A stretch of 64,000 nucleotides of DNA from Lichenibacterium ramalinae (GCF_004137085.1 NZ_QYBC01000001.1:62001-126000); one strand, 5' to 3'. Positions 34,756 to 44,459 are shown, counted from the first letter of the stretch. Notes: generated by a model not told the origin, from the sequence alone. Made by a program: numbers and translations.

Positions 34756-37700
34756 ATGCATCATCCGAACCGCAGCACGCCGGGTGCTTTCGCCGGCGCC
34801 CTCAGCGGTGTCCGCGACCAGATCCGGGCCCGCACCGTCACGGCCGTCCTCGGGCCGACCAACACCGGCAAGACGCATTTCGCCATCGAGCGGATGCTGG
34901 CCCACCCGTCCGGCATCATCGGACTGCCGCTGCGGCTGCTGGCGCGCGAAGTCTACGGCCGCGTCGTCGAGAAGGTCGGGGCCGAGCAGGTCGCGCTGAT
35001 CACCGGCGAGGAGAAGATCAAGCCCAAGCACCCGCGCTACTGGGTCTGCACCGTCGAAGCCATGCCGCGGGACCTCGACGTGTCCTTCGTCGCCATCGAC
35101 GAGATCCAGCTGTGCCAGGACTTCGACCGCGGCCACGTCTTCACCGACCGGTTGCTGCACCGCCGCGGGCTCGACGAGACCCTGGTGCTGGGCGCCTCCA
35201 CCATGCAGCGCATGATCGAGCGGCTGCTGCCCGGCGTCAGCATCGTCAACCGGCCGCGCCTGTCGAACCTGACCTTCGCGGGCGAAAAGAAGCTGTCGCG
35301 CCTGCCGCACCGCACCGCCATCGTGGCCTTCTCGGCCAACGAGGTCTACGCCATCGCCGAGCTGATCCGGCGCCAGCGCGGCGGCGCCGCCGTGGTGCTG
35401 GGCGCCCTGTCGCCGCGCACCCGCAACGCCCAGGTGGCGATGTACCAGAACGGCGAGGTCGACTACCTCATCGCCACCGACGCGATCGGCATGGGGCTGA
35501 ACCTCGACGTCGACCACGTGGCCTTCGCGGGCGAGCGCAAGTTCGACGGCTGGCAGTACCGCCGGCTCAACCCCGCCGAGATCGGCCAGATCGCGGGCCG
35601 GGCCGGGCGCCACGTCAAGGACGGCACCTTCGGCACCACGGGCCGCTGCCCGGCCTTCGAGGAGGACCTCGTCGAAGCCCTGCAGGAGCACCGCTTCGAC
35701 CCCGTCACGACGCTGCAGTGGCGCAACTCCGACCTCGACTTCACCTCGATCGCGTCCCTGCAGGCCTCGCTGGAGATCTTCCCCAACGAGCCGGGCCTGA
35801 CGCGCGCGCCGCTCGCCGAGGACGTCATGGTGCTCGACATCGCGGCGCGGGACGAGACGGTGCGGCGCGTCGCCAAGACGCGCGCCGACGTGCAGCGGCT
35901 GTGGGACGTGTGCCAGGTGCCCGACTACCGCAAGGTGTCGCCGGCCGCCCATGCCGACTTCGCCCTGGCGCTCTACGGCTACGTGGTGCGGGCCGGGCGC
36001 GTGCCGGACAGCTGGTACGCCCAGCAGGTCGCCCTCTACGACCGGACCGAAGGCGACATCGACGCCCTGTCGGCGCGGATCGCCCAGGTCCGCACCCTCA
36101 CCTACATCGCCAACCGGCCCGACTGGCTCGGCGATCCGGAGCATTGGCAGGGCGTCACGCGTCAGCTAGAGGACAGGCTGTCCGATGCCTTGCACGAGAG
36201 ACTGGCCCAGCGCTTCGTCGACAGGCGGACGAGCGTGTTGATGCGGCGCTTGAGAGAGAATGCGATGTTGGAAGCGGAGATCACGGCCGGCGGCGACGTG
36301 ATGGTTGAAGGCCAGCACGTGGGCCAGCTGCACGGCTTTCGGTTCACGCCCGACCCGCAGGCCGCGGGCGAGGCGGCGAAGGCGCTGAACGCGGCCGCGC
36401 TGAAGGCCCTCGGCGGCGAGATCGAGGCCCGGGCCGAGCGCTTCGCCGCCGCCGTGGACGAGAGCTTCGCCCTCGCCAACGACGGCACGATCCGCTGGCT
36501 CGGCGACCCCGTGGCCAAGCTCGCCGCTGGCGACAAGCTGCTGCAGCCCCGTGCCCGCATCGTGGCGGACGAATACCTCACCGGACCCGCCCTCGAGACG
36601 GTGCAGCGGCGGCTCGATCTGTGGCTCGGGCAGCACATCAAGAAGCACCTCGGCGTGCTCTTCGAACTCGAAGCCGGCGACGGGCTCGACGGCATCCTGC
36701 GCGGCATCGCCTTCCAGGTGGCGGAATCGCTCGGCGTTCTGGAGCGGTCCCGCGTCGCCGAGGAGATGAAGGGCCTCGACCAGGCGGCGCGCGGCACGCT
36801 GCGCAAGCTCGGCCTGCGCTTCGGCGCCTACCACATCTACCTCCCGGCGCTGGTCAAGCCGGCGCCCCGCGCCCTGGCGGCCCAGCTCTGGGCCCTGCGC
36901 CACGGCGGCGTCGAGAGCGTCAAGGGCCTCGACGAGGTGCCGCATCTCGCCGCCTCCGGTCGGACCTCCTTCGTGGCCGACCCCGACGTGCCGAAGGGCC
37001 TCTACCGCGCCGCCGGCTTCCGCGTCTGCGGGACCCGGGCCGTGCGGGTCGACATCCTGGAGCGCCTGGCGGACCTCATCCGTCCCGCCATCGCCTACCG
37101 GCCCGGCACGACGCCCGGCACGCCGCCGGCCGGCACGGCCGATTCCGACGGCTTCGTCACCACCGTCCAGATGACCTCCCTGGCGGGCTGTTCGGGCGAG
37201 GACTTCGCCTCCATCCTGAAGGCCCTGGGCTACGTGCTCGACCGTCGACCCGGCCCCGCCATCACGGTGCCGCTGGTGCCGGCCGCGCCCATCGCGCCGG
37301 TCAAGCCGGTGGCGATCGCACCCGAAGCCGCATCGGCCGACGCACCGGCAGAAGCGTCGCCGGACGCGGGGGACGCCCCGGCCGACGAGGCCGCCCCTGC
37401 TGCCGAGCCCGCCGAGGCCTTGGCGCCCGACGCGGAAACGTCTTCGGTCGAAGCCGCCGCGCCGGAAAGCGCCGACATTCCGGTCGACGACGGCGCCCTC
37501 ATCGAAGGGACGGGCCTGTCCCGCACGCCTGCCCCGGCTCCCGAGCCCGTTGCCGTGACGGTGACGGATGCGGAGGCGGCCTCGCACGAGACGGCGCCGC
37601 ACGAGGCGAACGAAACGACGACGCCCGAGACCGGCGAGGCTGCTGCGCCCGAGGCGCCGGAAGCCGAAGCCGTGGTCCAGGCGCCGCAGGACGGGATCGA

Positions 37701-38424
37701 AGCTCCGCAGGACGGGACCGAGCCGACCGTTTCCGAGACGGCCGACGACGAGACGACCCACGACGCCACCGCCGGCTCCGACGCCACCGCCGGCTCCGAC
37801 GCCACCGCGTCCGACTCGGCCGCTGTCGAGGCCGTTCCGGCAGAGCCCGTGCTGATCGAAGTGTGGCGGCCGCACCGGACCAACCACCACGCCCAGCGCC
37901 GTCAGGACGGTCGCGGGGCTCCGCGCCGGGACGGCAGGGCCGATGGACGCCGGGGAGCGCCCGCCCAGGGCGGCGAACCCGCGGTCGCGGCCGAAGGTCA
38001 CGCGGGCGAGCGCCAGGACGAGCGCAGGTCGCAGCGGCCGCGCCCCGACAACCGCGGCCCCAACGGGCGGCCGGGCGGCGGCGAGCGCCGCTTCGATCGC
38101 GACCGTCGGGGACCGGGCGGCGAAGCCGCACCGGCCGCCCAGGCCGGCCAGGTGCCCGAGGGTGGTGCCCGGCCGGCGCGGGACGGCGGTGCGCCCGCCC
38201 GCAACGGCAAGGCCCGGTTCGAGAACCGGGCCGGCGGCGGCGAGCGCGGCGGGTTCCGCGGCGGCGAGGGTCGCGGCGAGAACCGCCGCGAGGGCCGTGG
38301 ACCGCAGAACTTCTCCACCGAGACGCGCCCGCCGGCGCGGGACCGGCAGCCCGACCCGAACTCGCCCTTCGCCAAGCTCATGGCTCTGAAGGTCGAACTC
38401 GAGCGCGGCAAGAAGGAGTCCTGA
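34756..38424 (+). CDS. Suv3-type helicase with long disordered C-terminal tail
   Basis: 1222 residues. The N-terminal 560 residues match mitochondrial Suv3-like Ski2 helicases: GPTNTGKTHFAIERML (Walker A), LPLRLLAREVYGRV, ITGEEKIKPKHPRYWVCTVE, the DEIQ box (IDEIQLCQD), IATDAIGMGLNLDVDHVAF and GQIAGRAGRH. A middle helical part follows, up to about 840. From about 850 to 1050 the chain is Ala/Glu/Pro/Asp-rich with repeated DATAGS units, and the last 160 residues are Arg/Gly/Asp-rich (RGG-like) with a final PFAKLMALKVELERGKKES. Expected role: RNA unwinding in degradation or ribosome assembly. The bacterial protein is longer than the mitochondrial one because of the tail. Confidence 0.93.
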   Translation: MHHPNRSTPGAFAGALSGVRDQIRARTVTAVLGPTNTGKTHFAIERMLAHPSGIIGLPLRLLAREVYGRVVEKVGAEQVALITGEEKIKPKHPRYWVCTVEAMPRDLDVSFVAIDEIQLCQDFDRGHVFTDRLLHRRGLDETLVLGASTMQRMIERLLPGVSIVNRPRLSNLTFAGEKKLSRLPHRTAIVAFSANEVYAIAELIRRQRGGAAVVLGALSPRTRNAQVAMYQNGEVDYLIATDAIGMGLNLDVDHVAFAGERKFDGWQYRRLNPAEIGQIAGRAGRHVKDGTFGTTGRCPAFEEDLVEALQEHRFDPVTTLQWRNSDLDFTSIASLQASLEIFPNEPGLTRAPLAEDVMVLDIAARDETVRRVAKTRADVQRLWDVCQVPDYRKVSPAAHADFALALYGYVVRAGRVPDSWYAQQVALYDRTEGDIDALSARIAQVRTLTYIANRPDWLGDPEHWQGVTRQLEDRLSDALHERLAQRFVDRRTSVLMRRLRENAMLEAEITAGGDVMVEGQHVGQLHGFRFTPDPQAAGEAAKALNAAALKALGGEIEARAERFAAAVDESFALANDGTIRWLGDPVAKLAAGDKLLQPRARIVADEYLTGPALETVQRRLDLWLGQHIKKHLGVLFELEAGDGLDGILRGIAFQVAESLGVLERSRVAEEMKGLDQAARGTLRKLGLRFGAYHIYLPALVKPAPRALAAQLWALRHGGVESVKGLDEVPHLAASGRTSFVADPDVPKGLYRAAGFRVCGTRAVRVDILERLADLIRPAIAYRPGTTPGTPPAGTADSDGFVTTVQMTSLAGCSGEDFASILKALGYVLDRRPGPAITVPLVPAAPIAPVKPVAIAPEAASADAPAEASPDAGDAPADEAAPAAEPAEALAPDAETSSVEAAAPESADIPVDDGALIEGTGLSRTPAPAPEPVAVTVTDAEAASHETAPHEANETTTPETGEAAAPEAPEAEAVVQAPQDGIEAPQDGTEPTVSETADDETTHDATAGSDATAGSDATASDSAAVEAVPAEPVLIEVWRPHRTNHHAQRRQDGRGAPRRDGRADGRRGAPAQGGEPAVAAEGHAGERQDERRSQRPRPDNRGPNGRPGGGERRFDRDRRGPGGEAAPAAQAGQVPEGGARPARDGGAPARNGKARFENRAGGGERGGFRGGEGRGENRREGRGPQNFSTETRPPARDRQPDPNSPFAKLMALKVELERGKKES

Positions 38425-38430
38425 CCCCGC

Positions 38431-38802
38431 TTGCCCGGCACCGCCCCTCCTCCGGCGGGTCCCGAGCCCGCGCGCCAGCGCCTCGACAAGTGGCTGTGGT
38501 TCACCCGCGTGGTGAAGACCCGCTCGCTGGCGGCGCGGCTCGTGACCGAAGGTCACGTCCGGGTCAATTCGGTGCGGGTGGAGACGGCGGCCAAGGCCGT
38601 CAAGCCGGGCGACGTGGTGACGGTGGCGCTGGAGCGCCACGTGCGGGTGCTGAAGGTGCTGTCCTCGGGCGAGCGGCGGGGGCCAGCGCCGGAAGCCCGC
38701 ACCCTCTACGAGGACCTCGCGCCCCGGCCCGCCGCCACCCCGGGCGACGATGCGGGCGAGGGTCCGGACGACGAGGCCGAGGCGGACGGGACGGAAGATT
38801 AA
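38431..38802 (+). CDS. S4-domain RNA-binding protein (HslR-like)
   Basis: 123 residues. An S4 domain spans about 15-85 (QRLDKWLWFTRVVKTRSLAA, LVTEGHVRVNSVRV, AVKPGDVVTV) and an acidic tail follows (EGPDDEAEADGTED). The family, represented by E. coli HslR/Hsp15, binds stalled 50S subunits carrying nascent chains. It begins with a TTG six bases after the helicase stop; AAGGAG lies 12 bases upstream, inside the end of the helicase gene. The spacing is a bit long, so the start is not fully certain. Translationally coupled to the helicase gene. Confidence 0.88.
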   Translation: MPGTAPPPAGPEPARQRLDKWLWFTRVVKTRSLAARLVTEGHVRVNSVRVETAAKAVKPGDVVTVALERHVRVLKVLSSGERRGPAPEARTLYEDLAPRPAATPGDDAGEGPDDEAEADGTED

Positions 38803-38944
38803 CTCCCGCCCGGTCATTCTGGCCGCGGGTCGGGCGCTTGCACGCGCCCCGCAAAGCCATTAGCACGGGCTGTTGGCGGACGTTCCGTTCGCGCCGCGCC
38901 CTCGATCGTGCCCGCACCGCCGGAAGCGCGTCAAAGGATAGGAT

Positions 38945-39280
38945 ATGACCTACGTCGTCGTCGAGAACTGCATCAAGTGCAAGTACATGGATTGTGTCGA
39001 GGTGTGCCCCGTGGATTGTTTCTACGAGGGTGAGAACATGCTCGTGATCCACCCCGACGAATGCATCGACTGCGGCGTGTGCGAACCCGAGTGCCCGGCC
39101 GAGGCCATCAAGCCCGATACGGAGTCGGGCCTCGAGAAATGGCTCGGGATCAACGCCGAATACGCCAAGTCCTGGCCCAACATCTCGGTCAAGAAGGACG
39201 CGCCCGCCGACAGCAAGGACTGGGACGGCAAGCCCGGCAAGGCCGAACTGTTCTCCCCGGCCGCCGGCACCGGCGACTGA
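38945..39280 (+). CDS. fdxA: 7Fe ferredoxin FdxA
   Basis: 111 residues. Seven-iron ferredoxin with one [3Fe-4S] and one [4Fe-4S] cluster. Cysteines at 9, 17 and 50 fit the [3Fe-4S] site and 21, 40, 43 and 46 the [4Fe-4S] site ([29 protein letters not shown]). The C-terminal part ([19 protein letters not shown]) is the usual extension of the alphaproteobacterial FdxA, which is often encoded next to the S4 gene and a CarD regulator. Here CarD is not adjacent. Terminator follows. Confidence 0.96.
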   Translation: MTYVVVENCIKCKYMDCVEVCPVDCFYEGENMLVIHPDECIDCGVCEPECPAEAIKPDTESGLEKWLGINAEYAKSWPNISVKKDAPADSKDWDGKPGKAELFSPAAGTGD

Positions 39281-39308
39281 CGGCTCGCCCCTTCGGCACC
39301 ATCGATCG

Positions 39309-39339
39309 AGCCCCCGACGGCCCTGCCGTCGGGGGCTTT
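39309..39339 (+). terminator. Rho-independent terminator after fdxA
   Basis: Perfect 13-bp stem AGCCCCCGACGGC with GCCGTCGGGGGCT around CCT, followed by TTTCCT. It closes the helicase-S4-fdxA region. Confidence 0.92.
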
Positions 39340-39428
39340 CCTCGTCATGGGGGCGGTTGGGCTCGTGCCGGCGGGATCGGCGACGAGCGGGCGGGACGGC
39401 CGGGCCGCCGAGTGGCCCGACAGGCGGG

Positions 39429-40193
39429 TCAGCCCGCCAAGAGGCCCAGCGTGGCGGCGGCGCGCATGTCGGCCCAGCGGCGGTCGCGGCGCTCCAGGGC
39501 TTCGGCGTCGCTGCCCCACTGGGACTCCTGGAACGTCTCGTCGACATGGGCAGCAGCCCAGGCGGCTTCGGGCGACAGGCGGCCGTGCATCACGGCGAGG
39601 GCCAGCAGCGCCGAGCCCGTCAGCGTCGTCATGACGTTGAGGGCGGCGAGCCGGAAGGGGGCGGCGGGCCCCTGCCCGACCAGCCCATCTATCACCTGCC
39701 CGAGCGCCGCCAGCGTCGCGGGCGGCTGCGCCACGAAGGTCACGCCCTCGGCCAGGATGAACCGCGCCCCGTAAGCCTGGCGCGCCCAGTCGAGCACGGG
39801 ATCCCAGGCCGCCGCCTGGGCGGCGACGAGCGGCGCGGGATCGGCGGCGCGGTAGACCAGGAGGTCGGAGCCCAGATAGGTGGCGACCTCGGCGGCGACG
39901 GCGTCCCTCTGTTCCGCCACGCCGTCGATGGCGCTGTTGGCGATGCGGGTCAGCGGCATCTTCGCGGGGTCGATGACGGCGACCTGCGCGTTCCATTCGC
40001 CCGCCACCGCCGCCGCGACCGGCTCCGACGGCAGCGCCAGCGGACGGCGGGCGGGGGTGCGGGCCGCCCGCCCATCGAGCAGCAGCGCGAAGCCGCCGTC
40101 GCGTTCGGCGACGCTCGCCAGCGCGTAGAAGCGCTTCGGCTTGGCGGGCGGGGCCTGGCGCCCCGGGATCATGGGTCCGGGCTCGTCCACCAT
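39429..40193 (-). CDS. ATP12-family F1-ATPase assembly chaperone
   Basis: 254 residues. ATP12 is the chaperone for the F1 alpha subunit in mitochondria and alphaproteobacteria. Clear features are KPKRFYALASVAERDGGFAL, LLDGRAARTPARRPLALP, AGEWNAQVAVIDPAKMPLTR, IANSAIDGVAEQRDAV and LAALNVMTTLTGSALLALAV. The protein starts MVDEPGPMIPGRQAPPAK. It lies 4 bases after the pseudouridine synthase gene's stop, so they share a transcript. Presence together with atpHAGDC 6 kb away fits F1 assembly, though they are not linked operonically. Confidence 0.92.
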   Translation of the reverse strand: MVDEPGPMIPGRQAPPAKPKRFYALASVAERDGGFALLLDGRAARTPARRPLALPSEPVAAAVAGEWNAQVAVIDPAKMPLTRIANSAIDGVAEQRDAVAAEVATYLGSDLLVYRAADPAPLVAAQAAAWDPVLDWARQAYGARFILAEGVTFVAQPPATLAALGQVIDGLVGQGPAAPFRLAALNVMTTLTGSALLALAVMHGRLSPEAAWAAAHVDETFQESQWGSDAEALERRDRRWADMRAAATLGLLAG

Positions 40194-40197
40194 CGCG

Positions 40198-41259
40198 TCA
40201 GTCCTCGGGGGCGTTCTCGATCGGGTCGAACTGCTTCGTGTCGAAGCCGAACAGGTCCCAGCTCTTCTGCATATGGGGCGGCAGCGGCGCCGTCACGTCG
40301 AGCGTGCCGCCGCGCGGGTTCGGCAGCACGAGGCGGCGCGCCAGCAGGTGGAGCTTGCGCTCCACGTCGGTCGGCACGGCGCGGGCGGGGTCGACGTGCT
40401 TGGCACCGCCCGGCGGCGCCACGAAATATTTCGGGTCGCCCACGATGGGGTGGCCGATGGCCTCGGCATGGGCGCGAAGCTGGTGGGTGCGGCCCGTGAT
40501 GGGCTTCATCGACAGCCAGGCGAGCCGCGGCAGCACGCGGTCCACGGTGGCATAGAGCGTCACGGAATGCTGCGCGTCCGGGTCGCCGTGCTTGGCGACG
40601 CGCATGCGCTCCATGGCGGCGCGGTCGCCGCCCTTGGGGCGATCCGCCCGGTCGTTGCCCATGCCCTCGCCCTTGGCGAGGAAGAGCGAGATGCGGCCCT
40701 GGGCGGGCTTGGGCACGCCCTCGACCAGCGCCCAGTAATGCTTGCGGGCCTGGCGCGAGCGGAACACTTCGCCGAGGTCGGCCGCCATCTTGCGGCTGCG
40801 GGCGACGAGCAGCACGCCCGACGTGTCGCGGTCGAGCCGGTGCACCAGGAGCGGCCGGTTGCCGGCGGCGTCGGCGAGACTCGCCAGCATGCCGTCGACA
40901 TGCTGCACGGTGCCGGAGCCGCCCTGCACGGCGAGGCCGTAGGGCTTGTTCAGCACCAAGACGTCGCGGTCCTCGAACAGCACCATCTCGAGGATGGCGC
41001 GTCGGTCCTCCTCGGAATGGGTGGGGCGCCGCACGACGGGCGCGGGGAAGTCCGCCATCTTCAGCGGGGGCACCCGCACGGTCTGGCCGGGCGCGACCCG
41101 GGCCGAGGTCTTGGTGCGGGCGCCGTCGATGCGGACCTGGCCGGTGCGGACGATCTTGTTGAGGTGGCCCAGCGTCAGTTCCGGGTGGCGCCGCTTGAAC
41201 CAGCGGTCGAGGCGCATGCCGTCCTCGTCCGCGGTGACGACCAGGGTCTCGACGCTCAT
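40198..41259 (-). CDS. RluA-family pseudouridine synthase
   Basis: 353 residues. An N-terminal S4 domain (MRLDRWFKRRHPELTLGHLN, GQVRIDGARTKTSARVAPGQ) is followed by the RluA catalytic domain with HRLDRDTSGVLLVARS, whose Asp is the catalytic nucleophile, and RTHQLRAHAEAIGHPIVGDP. RluC or RluD type is likely, modifying 23S rRNA; the fragment does not tell which uridines. GGAG lies seven bases before the ATG at 41259. The frame is open upstream, but no ribosome site supports a longer form. Confidence 0.92.
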   Translation of the reverse strand: MSVETLVVTADEDGMRLDRWFKRRHPELTLGHLNKIVRTGQVRIDGARTKTSARVAPGQTVRVPPLKMADFPAPVVRRPTHSEEDRRAILEMVLFEDRDVLVLNKPYGLAVQGGSGTVQHVDGMLASLADAAGNRPLLVHRLDRDTSGVLLVARSRKMAADLGEVFRSRQARKHYWALVEGVPKPAQGRISLFLAKGEGMGNDRADRPKGGDRAAMERMRVAKHGDPDAQHSVTLYATVDRVLPRLAWLSMKPITGRTHQLRAHAEAIGHPIVGDPKYFVAPPGGAKHVDPARAVPTDVERKLHLLARRLVLPNPRGGTLDVTAPLPPHMQKSWDLFGFDTKQFDPIENAPED

Positions 41260-41378
41260 CGGTTCACTCCATATCGGGGGGCAGAGGGACCGATATGATC
41301 GCGCCACGCCAACAGCCGCGCCGCGGCGGGTCCCGGGACGGGCGCCGGCCACGGCACGCCATCGACATGGCGCCCCGC

Positions 41379-41430
41379 GACGCGGGATGCAAGCCTATTT
41401 CGGCGACGCGGGACGCCTCTCTATTTCGGC
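41379..41430. repeat. 26-base tandem duplication across the TPR gene stop codon
   Basis: GACGCGGGATGCAAGCCTAT and the next bases at 41379-41404 recur, diverged, at 41405-41430 (GACGCGGGACGCCTCTCTAT and on). The unit contains CTATTTCGGC, the complement of the stop-containing GCCGAAATAG of the TPR gene, so the stop motif is duplicated downstream. Confidence 0.7.
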
Positions 41431-43268
41431 GGCGTGGACCCGGCCGGCGCCGACCCTTCCGGGGCCTTGGGGGACGTATCGACGGCCGGGGCGGCGGTGG
41501 GGGCGGCAGGCTCGGGGGCGTTGCCGTCGGGTGCCTTGCCCTCGGCGGCGGCCGTGGGCTTCAGGTCCGGCAGGCCATGGGCGATCTTGTCGAGGATCGC
41601 CGGCAGGTCGTCGGCCTCGGGCTTGAGGTCGCGCGCGTGGTTCCACTGGAACTGCGCCTCGAGCTTGTGGCCGGTTCGCCAGTAGGCGTCGCCGAGATGG
41701 TCGTTGATGGTCGGGTCGCCGGGCTTGAGCACGATGGCGCGCTCCAACTCCTTCACGGCCCCGGCGTAATCCCCGAGGCGGTAGTCGGCCCAGCCCAGGC
41801 TGTCGACGATGAACCCGTCCTCCGGGCGCAGCGCCACAGCCTTGCGGAGCATCTTGAAGGCCTCGTCGAGGTGCTCGCCCCGGTCGACCCAGGAATAGCC
41901 GAGGTAGTTGAGCACCACCGGCTGATCCGGGTTGAGGCGCAGGGCTTCCTGGAAATCGGCCTCGGCCTTGGGCCACTGCTTGTCGCGCTCGTAGGAGATG
42001 CCGCGGAAGTAGAGCAGCGTCCAGGCGGCCTTGTCGCCCGGGGCCAGCGTGGCGAGGGCCTGGCCGTAGGTGGCGGCCGCCGGGCCGTACTGCTTCTGCT
42101 CGCGCTGCACGTTGCCGAGCGTGGTCAGGGCGTCGATGTCGGCGGGGTGCCGCGCCACGATGTCCTTGAGGTAGCGGATCGCGTCTTCGGGCCGCCCCAT
42201 CACGTCGAGCGTGAGGCCGGTCTGCACGTCGGCATTGTCGCGCAGGGCGCTGGCATCCGGCACCCTGTTGTAGACCGCGATGGCCTGCTCGTTCTGCTTC
42301 AGCCGCCCGTACAGGTCGGCCAGCGTGATCTGGGCGAGGCTGTTGTTGGGGGCGAGGAAGAGCGACAGGCGCAGGTAGATCATGGCGGCGAGTTCGTCGC
42401 CCTGGCGGCCGCCCGCCGCCCCCAGGCCGTAGAGCACCTCGGCGGCGCCTTCCTGCGCGGTCTTGACGAGCGGCTGGATGGGCTTGCCGGCCGTGATGTC
42501 GGCGGTCAGCGCCTCGATCTGCGGATGGTGCGGCAGGATCTCGCCGAAGGCGGCGAGCGCCCGCAGCGCCTCGTCCTTGGCGCCGTGGCGCGCCTCGAAC
42601 CGCGCATAGGCGTCGACGAGCCGCAGGATCGTGTGGTCCTCGGCATAGGCGGTCTTAAAGCGCTTCGTGGCCTCGGGCAGGTCGTTGGCCATGTCGGCGA
42701 TCAGGGCGGCGTGGTAGTCGCGGAAGACCGCGAAGCCGGTGTCCTTCAGCTCGTCGATGGCGGCGAGGCCCTTCTTCTCGTCGCCCTGGCCGGCGAAGGA
42801 CCAGGCGGTGAGCAGCGTCGCCGTGATGTCGTGCTCGCGGCCGGCGCCGCCCGAGCTGAACTCGCGCCGGGCCGCCATCCAATGGCTGTCGCGCAACTGG
42901 CCGAGCCCCAGCACCATGTGGGCGAGGCCGTTCTTCGGGTCGGCCTTGACGAGGCGGCGAGCGAAGTCGAGCGCGTCATCGACGTCGCCGTTGGACAGGG
43001 CGGCCACGAAGGTCCGCTCGATGAGTTCCGGGTTGCGGGGATCGGACCGCAGGACTTCCTTGAAATAGGCCGAGGCCGCCTGGGTGTCGCGGTCCGCGCC
43101 CGCCACCAGCGCCGAAAGGTAGTTGCCCGTCACGCTGCCGCTGACGTCGGGGGGCGGCGGCAGGGCGATGGATTCGCGCGCCTGGACGGGGAGGGTCAGG
43201 GCCGTGCCGGCGAGCAGGAGGGCCGCGAGGCAGGCCGCGGCGCGGCGCGGAAAGAAGAGTTCGGGCAC
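41421..43268 (-). CDS. TPR-repeat periplasmic protein
   Basis: 615 residues from a GTG at 43268 (AAGGT upstream). Signal peptide FFPRRAAACLAALLLAGTAL, cleavage near VQARESIALPP. The mature part is a string of tetratricopeptide repeats, clear examples being AAATYGQALATLAPGDKAAW, AEADFQEALRLNPDQPVVLN and GAVKELERAIVLKPGDPTIN. The C-terminal 70 residues are Ala/Pro-rich. Relatives are annotated only as tetratricopeptide repeat proteins; an outer-membrane or periplasmic scaffolding role is likely. An ATG at 43337 adds 23 residues without a signal-like start, which is why I prefer the GTG. Confidence 0.85.
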   Translation of the reverse strand: MPELFFPRRAAACLAALLLAGTALTLPVQARESIALPPPPDVSGSVTGNYLSALVAGADRDTQAASAYFKEVLRSDPRNPELIERTFVAALSNGDVDDALDFARRLVKADPKNGLAHMVLGLGQLRDSHWMAARREFSSGGAGREHDITATLLTAWSFAGQGDEKKGLAAIDELKDTGFAVFRDYHAALIADMANDLPEATKRFKTAYAEDHTILRLVDAYARFEARHGAKDEALRALAAFGEILPHHPQIEALTADITAGKPIQPLVKTAQEGAAEVLYGLGAAGGRQGDELAAMIYLRLSLFLAPNNSLAQITLADLYGRLKQNEQAIAVYNRVPDASALRDNADVQTGLTLDVMGRPEDAIRYLKDIVARHPADIDALTTLGNVQREQKQYGPAAATYGQALATLAPGDKAAWTLLYFRGISYERDKQWPKAEADFQEALRLNPDQPVVLNYLGYSWVDRGEHLDEAFKMLRKAVALRPEDGFIVDSLGWADYRLGDYAGAVKELERAIVLKPGDPTINDHLGDAYWRTGHKLEAQFQWNHARDLKPEADDLPAILDKIAHGLPDLKPTAAAEGKAPDGNAPEPAAPTAAPAVDTSPKAPEGSAPAGSTPPK

Positions 43269-43469
43269 GGGGACCTTGTCGGGTTTGGGGGCGGCTCCCA
43301 CCCCGGCAGGGGCACGGGCGCGCGCCGTCCGCAGCACGGTGAGGAGCGAAGATGTCCTTTTTGCGCTGGTGCCGCAAGGGCGCCCCCCCGCCGCCGAGGC
43401 GTGGCGGTTGACGCCCGGGGCCGCCGCGCGTTCTCATCGCGGGAAACCGACGAGGGACAGGAAACCACC

Positions 43470-44459
43470 ATGGGCACCTTCAAGGCGCTGCGCATCGACC
43501 GGACGGAATCCGGGCAGACCGTGGCCCCCGTCGCCTTCGACGAGGCCGACCTCATGCCGGGCGACACGCTGGTGCGGGTCACCCATTCCACCGTCAACTA
43601 CAAGGACGGGCTCGCCATCACGGGGCGGTCCCCGGTGGTGCGGCGCTTCCCCATGATCCCGGGCGTCGACTTCGCCGGTATCGTCGAGGAGACGAGCCAT
43701 CCGGGGCTGAAGGCGGGCGACGCCGTGGTGCTCAACGGCTGGGGCACGGGCGAGACGCATCTCGGCGCCTACGCGGAGCGCTCGCGCGTCAAGGGCGAGT
43801 GGCTGGTGCCGCTGCCGCCGACCTTCACGGCCGCCGACGCCATGGCGATCGGCACGGCCGGCTATACCGCCATGCTGGCCGTGATGGCGCTGGAGAAGGC
43901 GGGCGTCACGCCCGAGCACGGCGCCGCCATCGTCACGGGGGCGGCGGGCGGCGTCGGCTCGGTCGCGGTGGCGCTGCTCAGCCGCCTCGGCTGGCGGGTG
44001 ATGGCGTCGACGGGCCGGCCCGAGGAGGAAGGCTTCCTGCGCGACCTCGGCGCCGCCGAGATCGTGGCGCGCGACGAATTGTCGAAGCCCGGCCGCCCGC
44101 TCGGCAAGGAGCGCTGGGCCGCCGGCGTCGACGCGGTCGGCTCCCACACGCTCGCCAACGTCATCGCGCAGACCCGGTCGAACGGCGCCGTGGCGGCCTG
44201 CGGGTTGGCGCAGGGCGCCGACCTCCCCGCCACCGTGATGCCCTTCATCCTGCGCGGCGTGTCGCTGCTCGGCATCGACAGCGTCATGGCGAGCCGGGAG
44301 CGTCGCATCGCCGCCTGGGACCGCCTGGCGCGGGACCTCGACAAGGACAAGCTGAAGGCGCTGACGACGACGATCGGCTTCGACGCCATCGTGCCGACCG
44401 CGCACACCATCCTCGACGGCAAGGTGCGGGGGCGCGTGGTGGTGGAGATCGGGGGCTGA
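43470..44459 (+). CDS. acuI: acrylyl-CoA reductase AcuI / YhdH-type oxidoreductase
   Basis: 329 residues of the medium-chain dehydrogenase family. NADPH-dependent reduction of acryloyl-CoA to propionyl-CoA is the known reaction of AcuI. Diagnostic stretches: STVNYKDGLAITGRSPVVRR, FPMIPGVDFAGIVEETSHPG, LNGWGTGETHLGAYAERSRV, GTAGYTAMLAVMALEKAGV, VTGAAGGVGSVAVALLSRLG and PATVMPFILRGVSLLGIDSV. No structural or catalytic zinc ligands, as expected. It is divergent from the TPR gene. Context does not show dmd or other DMSP genes. Confidence 0.93.
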   Translation: MGTFKALRIDRTESGQTVAPVAFDEADLMPGDTLVRVTHSTVNYKDGLAITGRSPVVRRFPMIPGVDFAGIVEETSHPGLKAGDAVVLNGWGTGETHLGAYAERSRVKGEWLVPLPPTFTAADAMAIGTAGYTAMLAVMALEKAGVTPEHGAAIVTGAAGGVGSVAVALLSRLGWRVMASTGRPEEEGFLRDLGAAEIVARDELSKPGRPLGKERWAAGVDAVGSHTLANVIAQTRSNGAVAACGLAQGADLPATVMPFILRGVSLLGIDSVMASRERRIAAWDRLARDLDKDKLKALTTTIGFDAIVPTAHTILDGKVRGRVVVEIGG

